From: a virus | Virus record (IMG/VR): IMGVR_UViG_3300020122_000082 | Location: 1-27,554 of that record | Direction: 5' to 3' (one strand) | Length of the DNA: 27,554 nucleotides | Part shown: piece by piece, positions 1-10,100 of the stretch | How positions within the stretch are numbered: the first letter of the stretch is position 1 | Layout of the letters: each line of letters begins with the position of its first letter | Translations under genes and position numbers: made by a program | The notes under the pieces: model-generated | The model's input: the letters and a program-made list of their open reading frames with translations, nothing else | Told to the model about the DNA's origin: nothing | Database searches by the model: none

Positions 1-3000
1 AGTTGGCTGGCTTCAGGATATTGATAAGGTTTTCAAGTACTTCTTTGACTTTCGCACTACTAGCTACTATACCAAAAGAATCGAAGATATTCACAGTAAA
101 ATCAAAAGCTCCAGTTGCTCTATTGACCAATGTGGTGAAATCTGTATTCAAAGCGTTCAACCTGTCAAAATCTATCAGTAAAGTTGTGTACAGGTCTTTG
201 GTAACCGGGAAAACGGTACTTAGATTATTGCTAAAGTTGGCATCTAGTGGCTCTCCATATGGAGCATAGATTGGTCTAGAAAGGTTGCTCACTCTGAAAT
301 TGTCCAACAAAGTGAAGATTGGATTGTTTTGTTTGAAATCAGTTCCAATATACAAGGTGTTGATTGGATCCTTGAAAGAAATGCTACCAATTAGGCTATA
401 ACCATCTCCTACTGCAACAGAACCGTAGACCATTGGGAACTTACCGTATTGCAAACGTTGACCAAATAGAACATCAGTATACTGATATCCGTCTAGGAAT
501 AGTCTCATTTCATCGCTACCTAAACCACCATTTAGTTTGTAGCTAGCCTTGACACGGTGCCAAGTATTTCTGGCCCAACGAACTGGCGCCCTGACTACGA
601 AGTCGGTGCCCGAAGCCGTGATAGAGAAATTGATGTAGCCGTATTGGTCTTTGTAAATTGAGAAGCGGTCGCCCTGGAGTCCGGCTGGGATGTAGGTGAC
701 AACAACCTTAGAATTTTGCGCAGGTAGCTTCCTGTTGAGTCTAACGACTTGGGTGTTGAGCGTGACGTTCTTGTCGTTTGTGGTTTGATAAGTAACGATG
801 ACATCTACATTTGGTTGAGGTAGAGGTATACCTAAGAAAATGGTTTTACCCACTGCGTGGTTGCCTTGAGATCCTACGCTTCCACCAGCAAAATAATCCT
901 TCTCAGTAAGGTCTCCAATAATTTTTACTGTGATTACTTGTAAGATTGGTTGAGATACAGCGACAATAGATGTACCCAATGCCGTTGACTCTTCTTGAAT
1001 AGCATGCTGAGTATCAATCTCTAGCTGACCGCCAGCAAAATAATCAATCCTCCGGTCACCGGACGCCAGTGTTACACTAAGAACTTTGGAAGCTGGTGAA
1101 GAAATTTTGACAGCTACATTGCTAGCACTAGTTACTGTTTCAGTAATAGCACCAAAGGCATCAAAGTAGTATCTAGTATTTGGATCATTGGATGTATCAA
1201 ACATCGGGCTCATCCAGAATTCGATAGTTCCTTGCTTTCTAGTATCCAAAATTCCATCATTAGATAGAACAATTGGTTCATCCAAAATAACCATGCTCTG
1301 TCCGAAGTTATCGCTGACAGTAAAATCTGATTGAAAATGCTTATGGTCATCATTAGTACTGGCATAGAAGCTAGCATCATTGGTGAAGGGGAAACTATCG
1401 AAATCAATCAACACCAATGTATTGGCATCAGGCTTTGGCGGCTTGAGAGAGTTGAAGTCTTTAGTAATAGAGTGCTTATTGAGAGCAACTACCTCACCAA
1501 TTCTAGTATCCGTTAGCATAATAGAGTAGATGGTCAGTTGATCGATGACGGCGTTAGCCTGACCACTTCCTTGGAAATCGCTTCCAATGAACATTTTAGT
1601 GTTGAGTGGGTCAAACTTTATTCTTGCATAAGTTGAGTACTCTAGTTCGTAGAATCCTTGGTCAAGGAAATACTGTTGACCTGGTAGGACGTTAGCCTCT
1701 AGAGTAAAATATCCGTTTTGTAATCCGCTACGGTATTGTGTAGTGTTCAATACCTGGTAAATTGCATTAGCAAAAGATGGCAGTGGAACCGGGAAAGAAG
1801 CCACAGTTGACTGAATGTTTACTGAGTGCCTATCGGCAGACAATCCAGTAATCAAATAGAATCCAGCTACGTTAGGTGGAGAATGGATAATCATGTAGTT
1901 GTTGATATCCAGGCCGCTAAACGTGTTGTTTAAATCGGTAACAACATTATCAACGCCATTACCAGAGAGACTATATCCGCCGTTGATATGGTAACTGTAT
2001 CTAATAACAGGGGCCAATCCACTAAATTCGCTGTGGGTAATTGGGTATTTTTCTTTTACTTCCAGGGCCAAAGCATTCTTGCTTGGATTGATTGGCTTGA
2101 CGTTTACCCACACATAGTTCAATGAGATAAATGTGTTGGTGAAATCCAATGTTCCATAGTTGGTGAAGGTAATGGTCTCATTGATGGTGTTGATTCCAGA
2201 AACGCCGTTGATAGTAACTTGAACTGGAGATGAGAAATCAACGTTGGTTCCACTAATAGTAACTTGGATGGTTCTACCAATTTGCGCATTGGATGGTTTG
2301 GCGGTTGGCAGATAGTTAGATACAAAAACGCCGGCCATCAATGTAGAATTGGCTGGTCCAATAGCTACAGTTGGAGTGATTACCCTGAATATGTTAGCTT
2401 CGTCCAAATTGATTGGAGGAGGTAACTGAGTCTGTAGGACGTTCTCTACCTGTGAACTCCAAACATAGTACTGCTTCTTAATATCTTTGAAATTGAGACC
2501 CAGTGTCCTAATTAGAATCAAGTCATTTAGGAGAACATCATTAGAAACGGTTAGTATGTTATTGAAGTTATTGTCTTGGGTAATACTGTAAGCTGGGTTA
2601 AGTGCCCTTACTCCAGGAATTTCATTTTCCACATTTGAATAAACTTGGAAGCTGGCACCCGATAGAGTTAGTGGTGCTGGATCGGTAATGGTGAGTGAGT
2701 GTCCATTAACCTGTACGATACTGTATGTCAACGCAAATGAGGAGTTATCTACCCTGAGCAAAAATCCAGGCTTAACACCCAGCAGACCGAAGTTGGTTCC
2801 AGGAGATGTTACTACAGCATTACCACTAAAGGTATTTAGATCGGTTCCGGTAGTAAATGTGTGGATAGTTGTAACTGCAATATTTGGAGCAATGTTAATA
2901 TCCGATGATACTGAGTATTCAGATTGATTAATAGAGAACCTACCACCATTCATAGTGATTGGCATATCTGAGCTAAGAGTCAAATCTTGGCCATTAATTT

Positions 3001-6000
3001 GTAGGATAGTATATCCGATTGGGGAGAATCCATTTTCATTAATGTGGATAGTATCTCCAACAGAAATATTGAATTGGCTAAAATTGATACTCGAAGAAAC
3101 TAGTGGTGATCCCTGTAAAGTAGATAGATCGTTCGAGCCAATGATATCACGAGTGGCTAGACCAACTATCTCTTCTGGGTTGACAGTTCTGAATTTCTCA
3201 TGTAGATATGGTTGTAGTTTTTGTCCATACTTGATGATGTTTGGAACTTCCAAGCCATCAATGAACAAATGCATCTCATCACGATTGTTTCTTGTATTTA
3301 ACTTCCAAGAAGCGGCAACCATATGAGGAACGTTATTTCTCCAAGCTGAGATATCAGCGCTGATGGCATACATCTTATGATCTCTATCATAAACTCGGAA
3401 GTTCATGTAACCACTTACATCTTTGAAAATAGAGAGCCTGCTTGAATCTTTAGTTACTCCAAAATCCAAAATAAAGTGCTCCACATCAGAGACAAAAGTG
3501 ATGCCCTCATCAATACCATAACCATCGAATGTTGGCCTAATAGTTAGATTGACTTTACTAGTTCCAGTAAAGGTGCTCATATTAGCGGGTTTAACTGGAC
3601 TAATAGGTTTGACGTCATAGAATTTTCCAGATGAGAGAATCTGGAATTGATACATATGATTATCTGGAGCCACATAACCATCGATAATCTCAACATACCA
3701 ACGGAAGAAACTTCCAGAGATATCCTTATCATAGTAGATGAAGATACCGTCTTTATTCTTGTTTGGGCGACCCGTGATATTTGATTTCTTGCTTAGAGAG
3801 AAGTTATTCTTATTGTCGATAGATGGATGATACTCAGCTCCTCCAATAAATACTCGGAACGGATCAATAGCATATCCATCTCTAGTGATATTGAATGTTA
3901 ACTCAGCATCATTATCGATACCGTTCCATTGAGGTACAACCCAGCTTTCAAAGGTACCTTCTTCAAGTCTTAGATTTGAGTTGACTGGCATGGTGATTGT
4001 TTGACCTGGTTGATCAACAAGAACGCCATTGCCATAATGGGCTGGTAGAAGCTGGAAGCTTCCATTAGTATCTATGCCAACTGGGAACAATAAGCTGCTG
4101 CCCAAAGACCATATCTCGAATGCGGATTCTATGATCTCAGGATCCACGTGAGTGATTATCTGGCCAATGTTCTTAATAGCGGCAACAGTTGGTCCTTGGA
4201 TAAACGAAGATAGGGCGGCTTGCAGAGCCTCACGATATCTTTCTCTTTCCAAACTCAAATCAAAAGTAGATAGGTCTGGTACATTTACCAAAGTTCCAAA
4301 ATTCCTTAGAAGCGCATCACGTAATGCACCTACTTTATAGGATACATAGTAGTTAGAATCTGTAGGCAGATTTTTATTTTTACGGAAGTCAATTACGTTA
4401 TCCCCATACTCATAGCTAACCAAAATTTCATCAGCAACATAAGTGTAGTCAGTAAAGAAATCTCCCTTGTTGTAATCAACAATGACTCTTTCAAGTGGTA
4501 CTATAGCAAATGAGTACTGAACATCGCATAAATCACCAACCTGTGGAGATCCAATGCCAGGCAAAATTAGCTTGAGCGGATTACCAGGTACAACAGTACC
4601 GGTTCCATTCCACAAAGGCTGAGAGTCTGATATTCTTACCACACTGAATGTAAATGTGATACCTGGTGAAAGAAATGGGACATTCTCGTTTAGAGTAATG
4701 AAGTAGTTGGAGCCGTCAAATTGAACACTTTCAAATGACTGCCTGTTAATAGTGCCAACGGTTATGTTAAAGTTACTACTGGTACTTACGATACCGAAAT
4801 TGATTGGATTACTGCTATTGGTTAGATCGGTGAACTCGTAAACGCTTCTAACAAACTTAACTGCATTAGTTACTCCGGGAACAAATGTAGATTGAACAAA
4901 TGCGCCTACTTTATTCTGCAAAATTTGATATGGCGAAGAAGTAACTCCATTTAGGAATGCTTCATCTGAAGAATCCAAATTCTCAGGAACGATGAATCCC
5001 TCTCCAAAATTTAGGTAAGAGAATTGTTTGTTCTTAGGATTGAGTACACTGATACGATAATAGATATCATCTACACTGACAACATGTGGGAAGTCAGGGA
5101 CAATGCTATTTTTCTTGTAGGTAGCTGTTCCAATGTCATTATTCTGTGTTTGTGAAACTGCAACATATACTACGCCATTTTTGTAATCAACGGTGTATTC
5201 ACCAACTGCAGCTAGCCTATCTACGTTGAAAGTGCTATTAAACTCTTGGTCAAACCACATTTCCCTGACAAACACATTACCATTAGAAAATACCAAACTC
5301 GTATTGAAAGAAGTGGCTATACCATCCTGTGAAGAGTTGATGATGGTATTGTTTGCCATCAAAATTACGAAGATACGAAGATTATTGGCGTTAGTAGTGG
5401 TAGTATTGATTCCTAAAAGCTCATTGGTAACGGTAAAGAATTTAGCGTTCTCTCCAGACTCTTGCAAAATTCTTGGAGGACTATTGAATCTAAAGTAAAC
5501 TTGGTTATCATTCCATCTGTCCAATACATAAATCTCTCCAGATGTCTCATTAAAAATCTGGAAAACATTTGTGATTGGTGAATTTAGGGTCGTTAGAGAA
5601 TTAAGTGCTGTTAGTCTATTTTGAACTCTTTCGTTAATTGACTCAATGTGTGCATCGGCCACGTAGTCTACACCAGGAACTAAAACTTGTTCATAGCTGA
5701 AATCTATAGTACCAGCTTGGTTAACTAAATTACCCAATGGCAATGCCACTAATTCCAATAAATCACTGTCATAGACGTAATCTATTTCTGGTGTGAATGT
5801 GAATTTGTAAAAGTATGTTGCTAATGGAGGAGATGGTCCAGTACCATCATTGTTAGAATCTGCTCCATACACATAGATAGTTCCGGTAGAATAGTCTATA
5901 GAGTAAATGCCGGGAGTCGATGGGAGGGCGCTGAGGCTAAATGGAATCTCAGTTAGAAATGCTGGATGTGGCATTCCTGTTCCAGAATTTGGATCGATAA

Positions 6001-7141
6001 AAATTACGCCACCAACTGTGGGTGTGTTGTTGCTGGCATCCGTAATTGGGGCGTGCTTCAGACTGAATATGTTAATGATAGGTGGTAGCACCTCTCTTAC
6101 AGATTGTAAAGTAGAGAATGTGCTAACGGTAGTAGGATCAACTTGAATTCCTAATCCTTTATATTCATATTCAACAACTACATGGAAGATTTGATCCAAT
6201 GAGAAATTGGGGTCACTTAAGATAGACTCATTTATCTTAACTTGATTGTCTTTGAGAAGCAAATAACTGGAAGCAAAATCCTGATCGAAAGTAGAGTTAA
6301 GTAGCTGGTACCCTAATTTCTCAATATCATATTCAAAAACTGGATTAGTAGTCGTCAAAGTAAAAGTAATGCCAGTTACTTTAGTAACCGGGTTATTACT
6401 TAGATTGAAGGTGAGGGTATTGATATTAAAAGTCCCAGTACTGTCATTAGAAGATGGCTTGATAATTTCTGTTGCCAGTTGTCTTTGCAGAGTAACCGGA
6501 TAAGATGGGAAACTATCGAATACAAATGCAGCAGGAACTGGAGCGGCAGATGGTCCGAATCCTACCCTGAATACATCATAAGCCGCTTCTTCATATAGTC
6601 TTTCAAATGGAACTTCACTCTTGGTATGAAGCTCATCTGCTATAGTAAATGATAAGTAATTTTCATTACCGAGCTGTCTAATGTCGTAAAGAGCGCGGGA
6701 AAAATTAATGGCGATAGACTGTATGTACTTATTTACAACTGTAGTTGGATCGCTGGTATTGTAGATATTGTTCTGATAGAACGACTGTAAATAATCATTA
6801 ACTGGATTATCTGATGGTAGAGGACCAATGATGATTAGTTTGTTGGAGACTCCATCTTCGGAAATTTTAGCGTCTCCATTTAGAGATTCAAATGGGTGAA
6901 GCTGGGTGGATTGAAACCGTAGGAAGTAGTCTGCGTATGGCGTGAGCGGTTGACAGGTAATAGATAATGTGTTACCAGTAACAGAAACTTGTAGAATTTC
7001 TGAATCTGGAACATTGGAGGTCTGTGAGAGGATAGAAACGTTAGCAGGCACTAAATTACCAGTCAATGATTCTGTAAAAGAAACATCGATGCTGGTGCTG
7101 CTGTTTATAACGTTATTGACTACCCTAAGAGTTGCTATCAT
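1..7141 (-). CDS. Giant LamG-module tail fibre / receptor-binding protein candidate (C-terminus outside window)
   Basis: An uninterrupted reading frame of 2380 codons starts at ATG 7141 and is still open at the left edge. The start overlaps the stop of the J-like gene (ATGA), and no good ribosome binding site precedes it, so translational coupling is likely. The protein is beta-rich. LamG/concanavalin-like modules are visible near residues 1040-1330 (WKLNTRNNRDEMHLFIDGLE), 1790-1890 (FIGSDFQGSG) and 1900-2300 (FWMSPMF, then WHRVKASYKLNGG, DEMRLFLDGYQ, LDNFRVSNLSRP). A further module starts at the left edge (LLIDFDRLN). Two internal duplications are visible: residues 1338-1405 against 1434-1500, and GIYSIDYSTGTIYV (410) against GEYTVDYKNGVVYV (647). 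LamG modules bind sugars or proteins in many extracellular proteins. A receptor-binding or outer baseplate fibre role is inferred from this and from the position after the J-like gene. It could also be a wedge protein decorated with lectin modules. Confidence 0.75.
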   Translation of the reverse strand, partial: MIATLRVVNNVINSSTSIDVSFTESLTGNLVPANVSILSQTSNVPDSEILQVSVTGNTLSITCQPLTPYADYFLRFQSTQLHPFESLNGDAKISEDGVSNKLIIIGPLPSDNPVNDYLQSFYQNNIYNTSDPTTVVNKYIQSIAINFSRALYDIRQLGNENYLSFTIADELHTKSEVPFERLYEEAAYDVFRVGFGPSAAPVPAAFVFDSFPSYPVTLQRQLATEIIKPSSNDSTGTFNINTLTFNLSNNPVTKVTGITFTLTTTNPVFEYDIEKLGYQLLNSTFDQDFASSYLLLKDNQVKINESILSDPNFSLDQIFHVVVEYEYKGLGIQVDPTTVSTFSTLQSVREVLPPIINIFSLKHAPITDASNNTPTVGGVIFIDPNSGTGMPHPAFLTEIPFSLSALPSTPGIYSIDYSTGTIYVYGADSNNDGTGPSPPLATYFYKFTFTPEIDYVYDSDLLELVALPLGNLVNQAGTIDFSYEQVLVPGVDYVADAHIESINERVQNRLTALNSLTTLNSPITNVFQIFNETSGEIYVLDRWNDNQVYFRFNSPPRILQESGENAKFFTVTNELLGINTTTTNANNLRIFVILMANNTIINSSQDGIATSFNTSLVFSNGNVFVREMWFDQEFNSTFNVDRLAAVGEYTVDYKNGVVYVAVSQTQNNDIGTATYKKNSIVPDFPHVVSVDDIYYRISVLNPKNKQFSYLNFGEGFIVPENLDSSDEAFLNGVTSSPYQILQNKVGAFVQSTFVPGVTNAVKFVRSVYEFTDLTNSSNPINFGIVSTSSNFNITVGTINRQSFESVQFDGSNYFITLNENVPFLSPGITFTFSVVRISDSQPLWNGTGTVVPGNPLKLILPGIGSPQVGDLCDVQYSFAIVPLERVIVDYNKGDFFTDYTYVADEILVSYEYGDNVIDFRKNKNLPTDSNYYVSYKVGALRDALLRNFGTLVNVPDLSTFDLSLERERYREALQAALSSFIQGPTVAAIKNIGQIITHVDPEIIESAFEIWSLGSSLLFPVGIDTNGSFQLLPAHYGNGVLVDQPGQTITMPVNSNLRLEEGTFESWVVPQWNGIDNDAELTFNITRDGYAIDPFRVFIGGAEYHPSIDNKNNFSLSKKSNITGRPNKNKDGIFIYYDKDISGSFFRWYVEIIDGYVAPDNHMYQFQILSSGKFYDVKPISPVKPANMSTFTGTSKVNLTIRPTFDGYGIDEGITFVSDVEHFILDFGVTKDSSRLSIFKDVSGYMNFRVYDRDHKMYAISADISAWRNNVPHMVAASWKLNTRNNRDEMHLFIDGLEVPNIIKYGQKLQPYLHEKFRTVNPEEIVGLATRDIIGSNDLSTLQGSPLVSSSINFSQFNISVGDTIHINENGFSPIGYTILQINGQDLTLSSDMPITMNGGRFSINQSEYSVSSDINIAPNIAVTTIHTFTTGTDLNTFSGNAVVTSPGTNFGLLGVKPGFLLRVDNSSFALTYSIVQVNGHSLTITDPAPLTLSGASFQVYSNVENEIPGVRALNPAYSITQDNNFNNILTVSNDVLLNDLILIRTLGLNFKDIKKQYYVWSSQVENVLQTQLPPPINLDEANIFRVITPTVAIGPANSTLMAGVFVSNYLPTAKPSNAQIGRTIQVTISGTNVDFSSPVQVTINGVSGINTINETITFTNYGTLDFTNTFISLNYVWVNVKPINPSKNALALEVKEKYPITHSEFSGLAPVIRYSYHINGGYSLSGNGVDNVVTDLNNTFSGLDINNYMIIHSPPNVAGFYLITGLSADRHSVNIQSTVASFPVPLPSFANAIYQVLNTTQYRSGLQNGYFTLEANVLPGQQYFLDQGFYELEYSTYARIKFDPLNTKMFIGSDFQGSGQANAVIDQLTIYSIMLTDTRIGEVVALNKHSITKDFNSLKPPKPDANTLVLIDFDSFPFTNDASFYASTNDDHKHFQSDFTVSDNFGQSMVILDEPIVLSNDGILDTRKQGTIEFWMSPMFDTSNDPNTRYYFDAFGAITETVTSASNVAVKISSPASKVLSVTLASGDRRIDYFAGGQLEIDTQHAIQEESTALGTSIVAVSQPILQVITVKIIGDLTEKDYFAGGSVGSQGNHAVGKTIFLGIPLPQPNVDVIVTYQTTNDKNVTLNTQVVRLNRKLPAQNSKVVVTYIPAGLQGDRFSIYKDQYGYINFSITASGTDFVVRAPVRWARNTWHRVKASYKLNGGLGSDEMRLFLDGYQYTDVLFGQRLQYGKFPMVYGSVAVGDGYSLIGSISFKDPINTLYIGTDFKQNNPIFTLLDNFRVSNLSRPIYAPYGEPLDANFSNNLSTVFPVTKDLYTTLLIDFDRLNALNTDFTTLVNRATGAFDFTVNIFDSFGIVASSAKVKEVLENLINILKPAN
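2642..2842 (-). repeat. Internal protein repeat, copy 2 (about 67 residues)
   Basis: This segment encodes residues 1434-1500 of the LamG protein, beginning DLNTFSGNAVVTS and ending near GASFQVYS. It aligns along its length with the copy at 2926-3130: DL-T---G---V-S, then NF, a central Y-I-Q-NG, L-T-, and a closing G--F. The two copies are separated by about 28 residues and have diverged, which indicates an old duplication of a small beta domain rather than a recent one. Confidence 0.6.
2926..3130 (-). repeat. Internal protein repeat, copy 1 (about 68 residues)
   Basis: This segment encodes residues 1338-1405 of the LamG protein, beginning DLSTLQGSPLVSS and ending GGRFSINQ, with a central GYTILQINGQDLTLSS. 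It matches copy 2 at 2642-2842, where the centre reads TYSIVQVNGHSLTITD. It lies immediately C-terminal to the first LamG-like module. Confidence 0.6.
4508..4645 (-). repeat. DGKELW-type beta module, copy C, in the LamG protein
   Basis: This segment encodes residues 833-878 of the LamG protein: SVVRISDSQPLWNGTGTV, followed by a short beta segment with ILPGIGSPQVGDLCDVQY. It resembles two segments of the neighbouring J-like protein (8227-8358 and 8767-8913) in the pattern S-V-R-x-D----LWN, then a G-rich turn, then I-LP--------D-V-V-Y/F. Sharing between two adjacent structural genes suggests module exchange or common ancestry of their beta domains. Confidence 0.5.
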
Positions 7142-10100
7142 CTGGTTTCAGTGTTTATGGTGATGCTGTTAGACTGGAAGTACTGGTCTTCATTAGCCGT
7201 GATGCTGAGTACTTGACCTGGCAATCCAGTTACGTTGAAGAATAGTATTCTGGCCCTATCTATACCCTGAACGCCCTGAGCTATGTTGATTAACGTAATT
7301 TGATCTATTGTCTGTCCTAACTTTGTAGTAGTTAGAGCGGCCACCATCTGATTACGTAGATTTTGTAGAACTGTAGCAGAAGTCGTTAAAAAGTTCTGAT
7401 TGACAACTACATTCATAGTCAGGTCAATTAGAATCAACTTGGCGGATCGGACCAAAACATCTGCATTAATTGGTCGACTATTTTCTACCGTAAAAGTAGT
7501 ATCCGATATCAGCTTATTGTAGTTGTACTGAATTAGGATTCTTTCGTTTTGCTTCGGAGCAAGGTAGTCATAAAAAGCTGTATATCTAGCACCAACACTT
7601 GGTTTAGTAAACGATGTGGCACTAAACTTAGTGGCCTGGGAAGACTGGAAACCGCTGTTTACATAGATTTGGTTGATTAGAGCGAATTTCTTATTTGTAT
7701 ATAACGAACCAATTCGAGTATATGAAAGATTTTCAGAGTCATTATCGGTTGTGTAATAGAAAGTAACCCTAATTAAATCACCCACAGTTGGTAAATTGTT
7801 AGTTGAACCAGTTAGAGTATTATTAGTGGTAGCCGGAAGAATGAAATCTAGATTTGGAAGCAATGGGTTGGACTGCATAACATCTGCGAAATACAGATTA
7901 TTAGCAATAGCAGTTCCCACTACATCAAAATTAGATAGTACACTGGTGACAATGTCGCTACCGGTGGAGAATGTCTCTACCTTCTCAGCCTTGACAATCT
8001 TAGCAATTTTTATGTTGCTTGGGATGCTGGCAGTGGAGCTGAGGTTCAAAGCCTTGCGCAAAGCTTCTTGTAAATTCTGCTGGAGGCCCGTACTAGTGGC
8101 TGTGAAGATAACATCGCTGGCTAGCGCCATAGTCGTACCAACAACAGACACCACACCTACGTTAACAATTTGATCTACAATAGTTCCCGTAATACGAGTT
8201 GGTGCCTTTCGTAGGTTGTCAAAGTTAAAGAACATAACATAAACCAAATCATTGGCCGCTGCATTGAGTGTTTTTGGGATGATTATTCTATTGTTAGCTT
8301 GGTCTATAGTTCCAGTATAGTTCCAGAGTTCTTTACCATCTAACAATCTTACCACTGAGATTTGATCGGTTGTAATATGATCTAGTACAGTAGTGATTGT
8401 AATATTGTTGGTGTTGATATTGTAGCTAACAATATCAAAGTATCCATCATTATTTGGAGCAATGGCTCCTGTAATCTTGATACGCTTATTAGTTAAATCT
8501 GGCAAGCTAGAGAAGTTAATTGTCAAGCTATTTAGATTTGCTTGTGTAGTACCGACTGGTGTCAAATATCCATCCAAAACATCGAAGAGAACAGTATCAC
8601 TATTCTGTTCAACTATCTCAAAATGTAATCCGCTGGCCTGAGCAGTAAACTCAATCAATGGAACTGTGAAGTTCTTAGTAATAGGATCTAAACCAAGATT
8701 ATTGATGCGAGTTTTGATAATTTGATTACTAAAGCTAAATGGCTGGAATCGTCTAACATCATCAGCATAGTAAATAACTAGTACACGATCAGCGGCAACA
8801 GGAGTATTGAACCCCGTTAAAATGAGTTGGTAATTTCCACTCACTCCATTAATAACTTGCCCTTCGTGATCTGGATTCCACAATTCTTTACCATCTGTTA
8901 ATCTAACAATAGATAGAACCTTATCGGCAAATAGGCTATAGTCAGACACCGCAAGGTTTAGTTCCACGAAGAATTGATTGCTCAAGTTTAATTGAACAAT
9001 CTGGTTTTCTCGTCTGGATGTGTTGGCAATACTAAAGTTATTGAATCCACTATTGTTTCCTAAGGCATAACCGTTTCCAACACGGCTGGCCGGCAAGGAT
9101 ACTATGGCAGAAGAAAATAGGTCATTGACATTGGCAATGTAGGTAACTTTTAGGGTTACCCTATCAGAAGACGATCCTACTAAGAGGGATGGAATAGTAA
9201 CCTGTGTTCCGTTGCTACTGCCCTGTAGTGCGCCAGATTGGAAGATGTTGTTGCTATTCATGAAAACAGAAACTCTATCACCTGGTTGAGCGGCGGTATC
9301 GTTTGGAAGTATGATAGTGGTGGTAAAAATAATGTTGATTCCAAAAACACCAGCAAGGTTAGAGAATGATCCGTCACCCTGTGCGGTCTTGTAAAGTTCA
9401 GTGCCATTGTTTTTCCAAACAATGGAATCTACTGATTCAGTAGCGATTGCTAAATTATTTACCACGACAGATAGCCTATTAACAAATGCTCCTGACGTAA
9501 TGAGCACAACATACCCGTCTACCTGCAAATAACTATCTGTTGAGATAATAGTGTCTACAGGATGAGTTGTCGTTCCAATGTAAAAGTTGTTACCGGCACT
9601 CAGAGAGAATTCAACTAACTCACTCTTGATAGCAGAAGGGTATCCCCAATCGATGCTATCAGTGACTGTTCTTGGGTTTTGAGTATCCAATAGTCCGTCA
9701 AAATCAGAGTATCTGTCATAGTCTACAACCCAAGTGTAATCTACTTGTAAGATATCGCTAGGAGAAGGTAAGGTATTGCCGGAGACCCGAATTCTACCAG
9801 TCGTATTGAATGGTGAGGTGGCATCTAGATTCTGGTTGGTGATTAGATATCTTTCACCCGTATTAGTGTTGAATACCCTGGTGACGTTAGTTGCTGGAGT
9901 ATGTAATAGTTGGATAATGGTACGATCACTAGTTACAGTACTATTTTCATTAGTTACGCCCAACTGTTGTTGTGCGTCAGTTATTTGTTTGACTTCAGTG
10001 AAGGTAGTTGGATCTTGTCCGTTGGTTTGGCCCTTGATTAGGTCTTCTTCAAATTCAATCTGATTGTTCTTCCAAATGAAAGTATCAAATCCGAATGGGC

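Noticed and set aside
2955-3326. Plus-strand open frame of 123 codons opposite the LamG gene
   Set aside because: It is antisense to the continuous 2380-codon frame and has no ribosome binding site.
7796-8173. Plus-strand open frame of 125 codons opposite the J-like gene
   Set aside because: It is a shadow of the J-like gene, with composition set by the reverse complement of Asn/Thr/Ser-rich codons and no support of its own.
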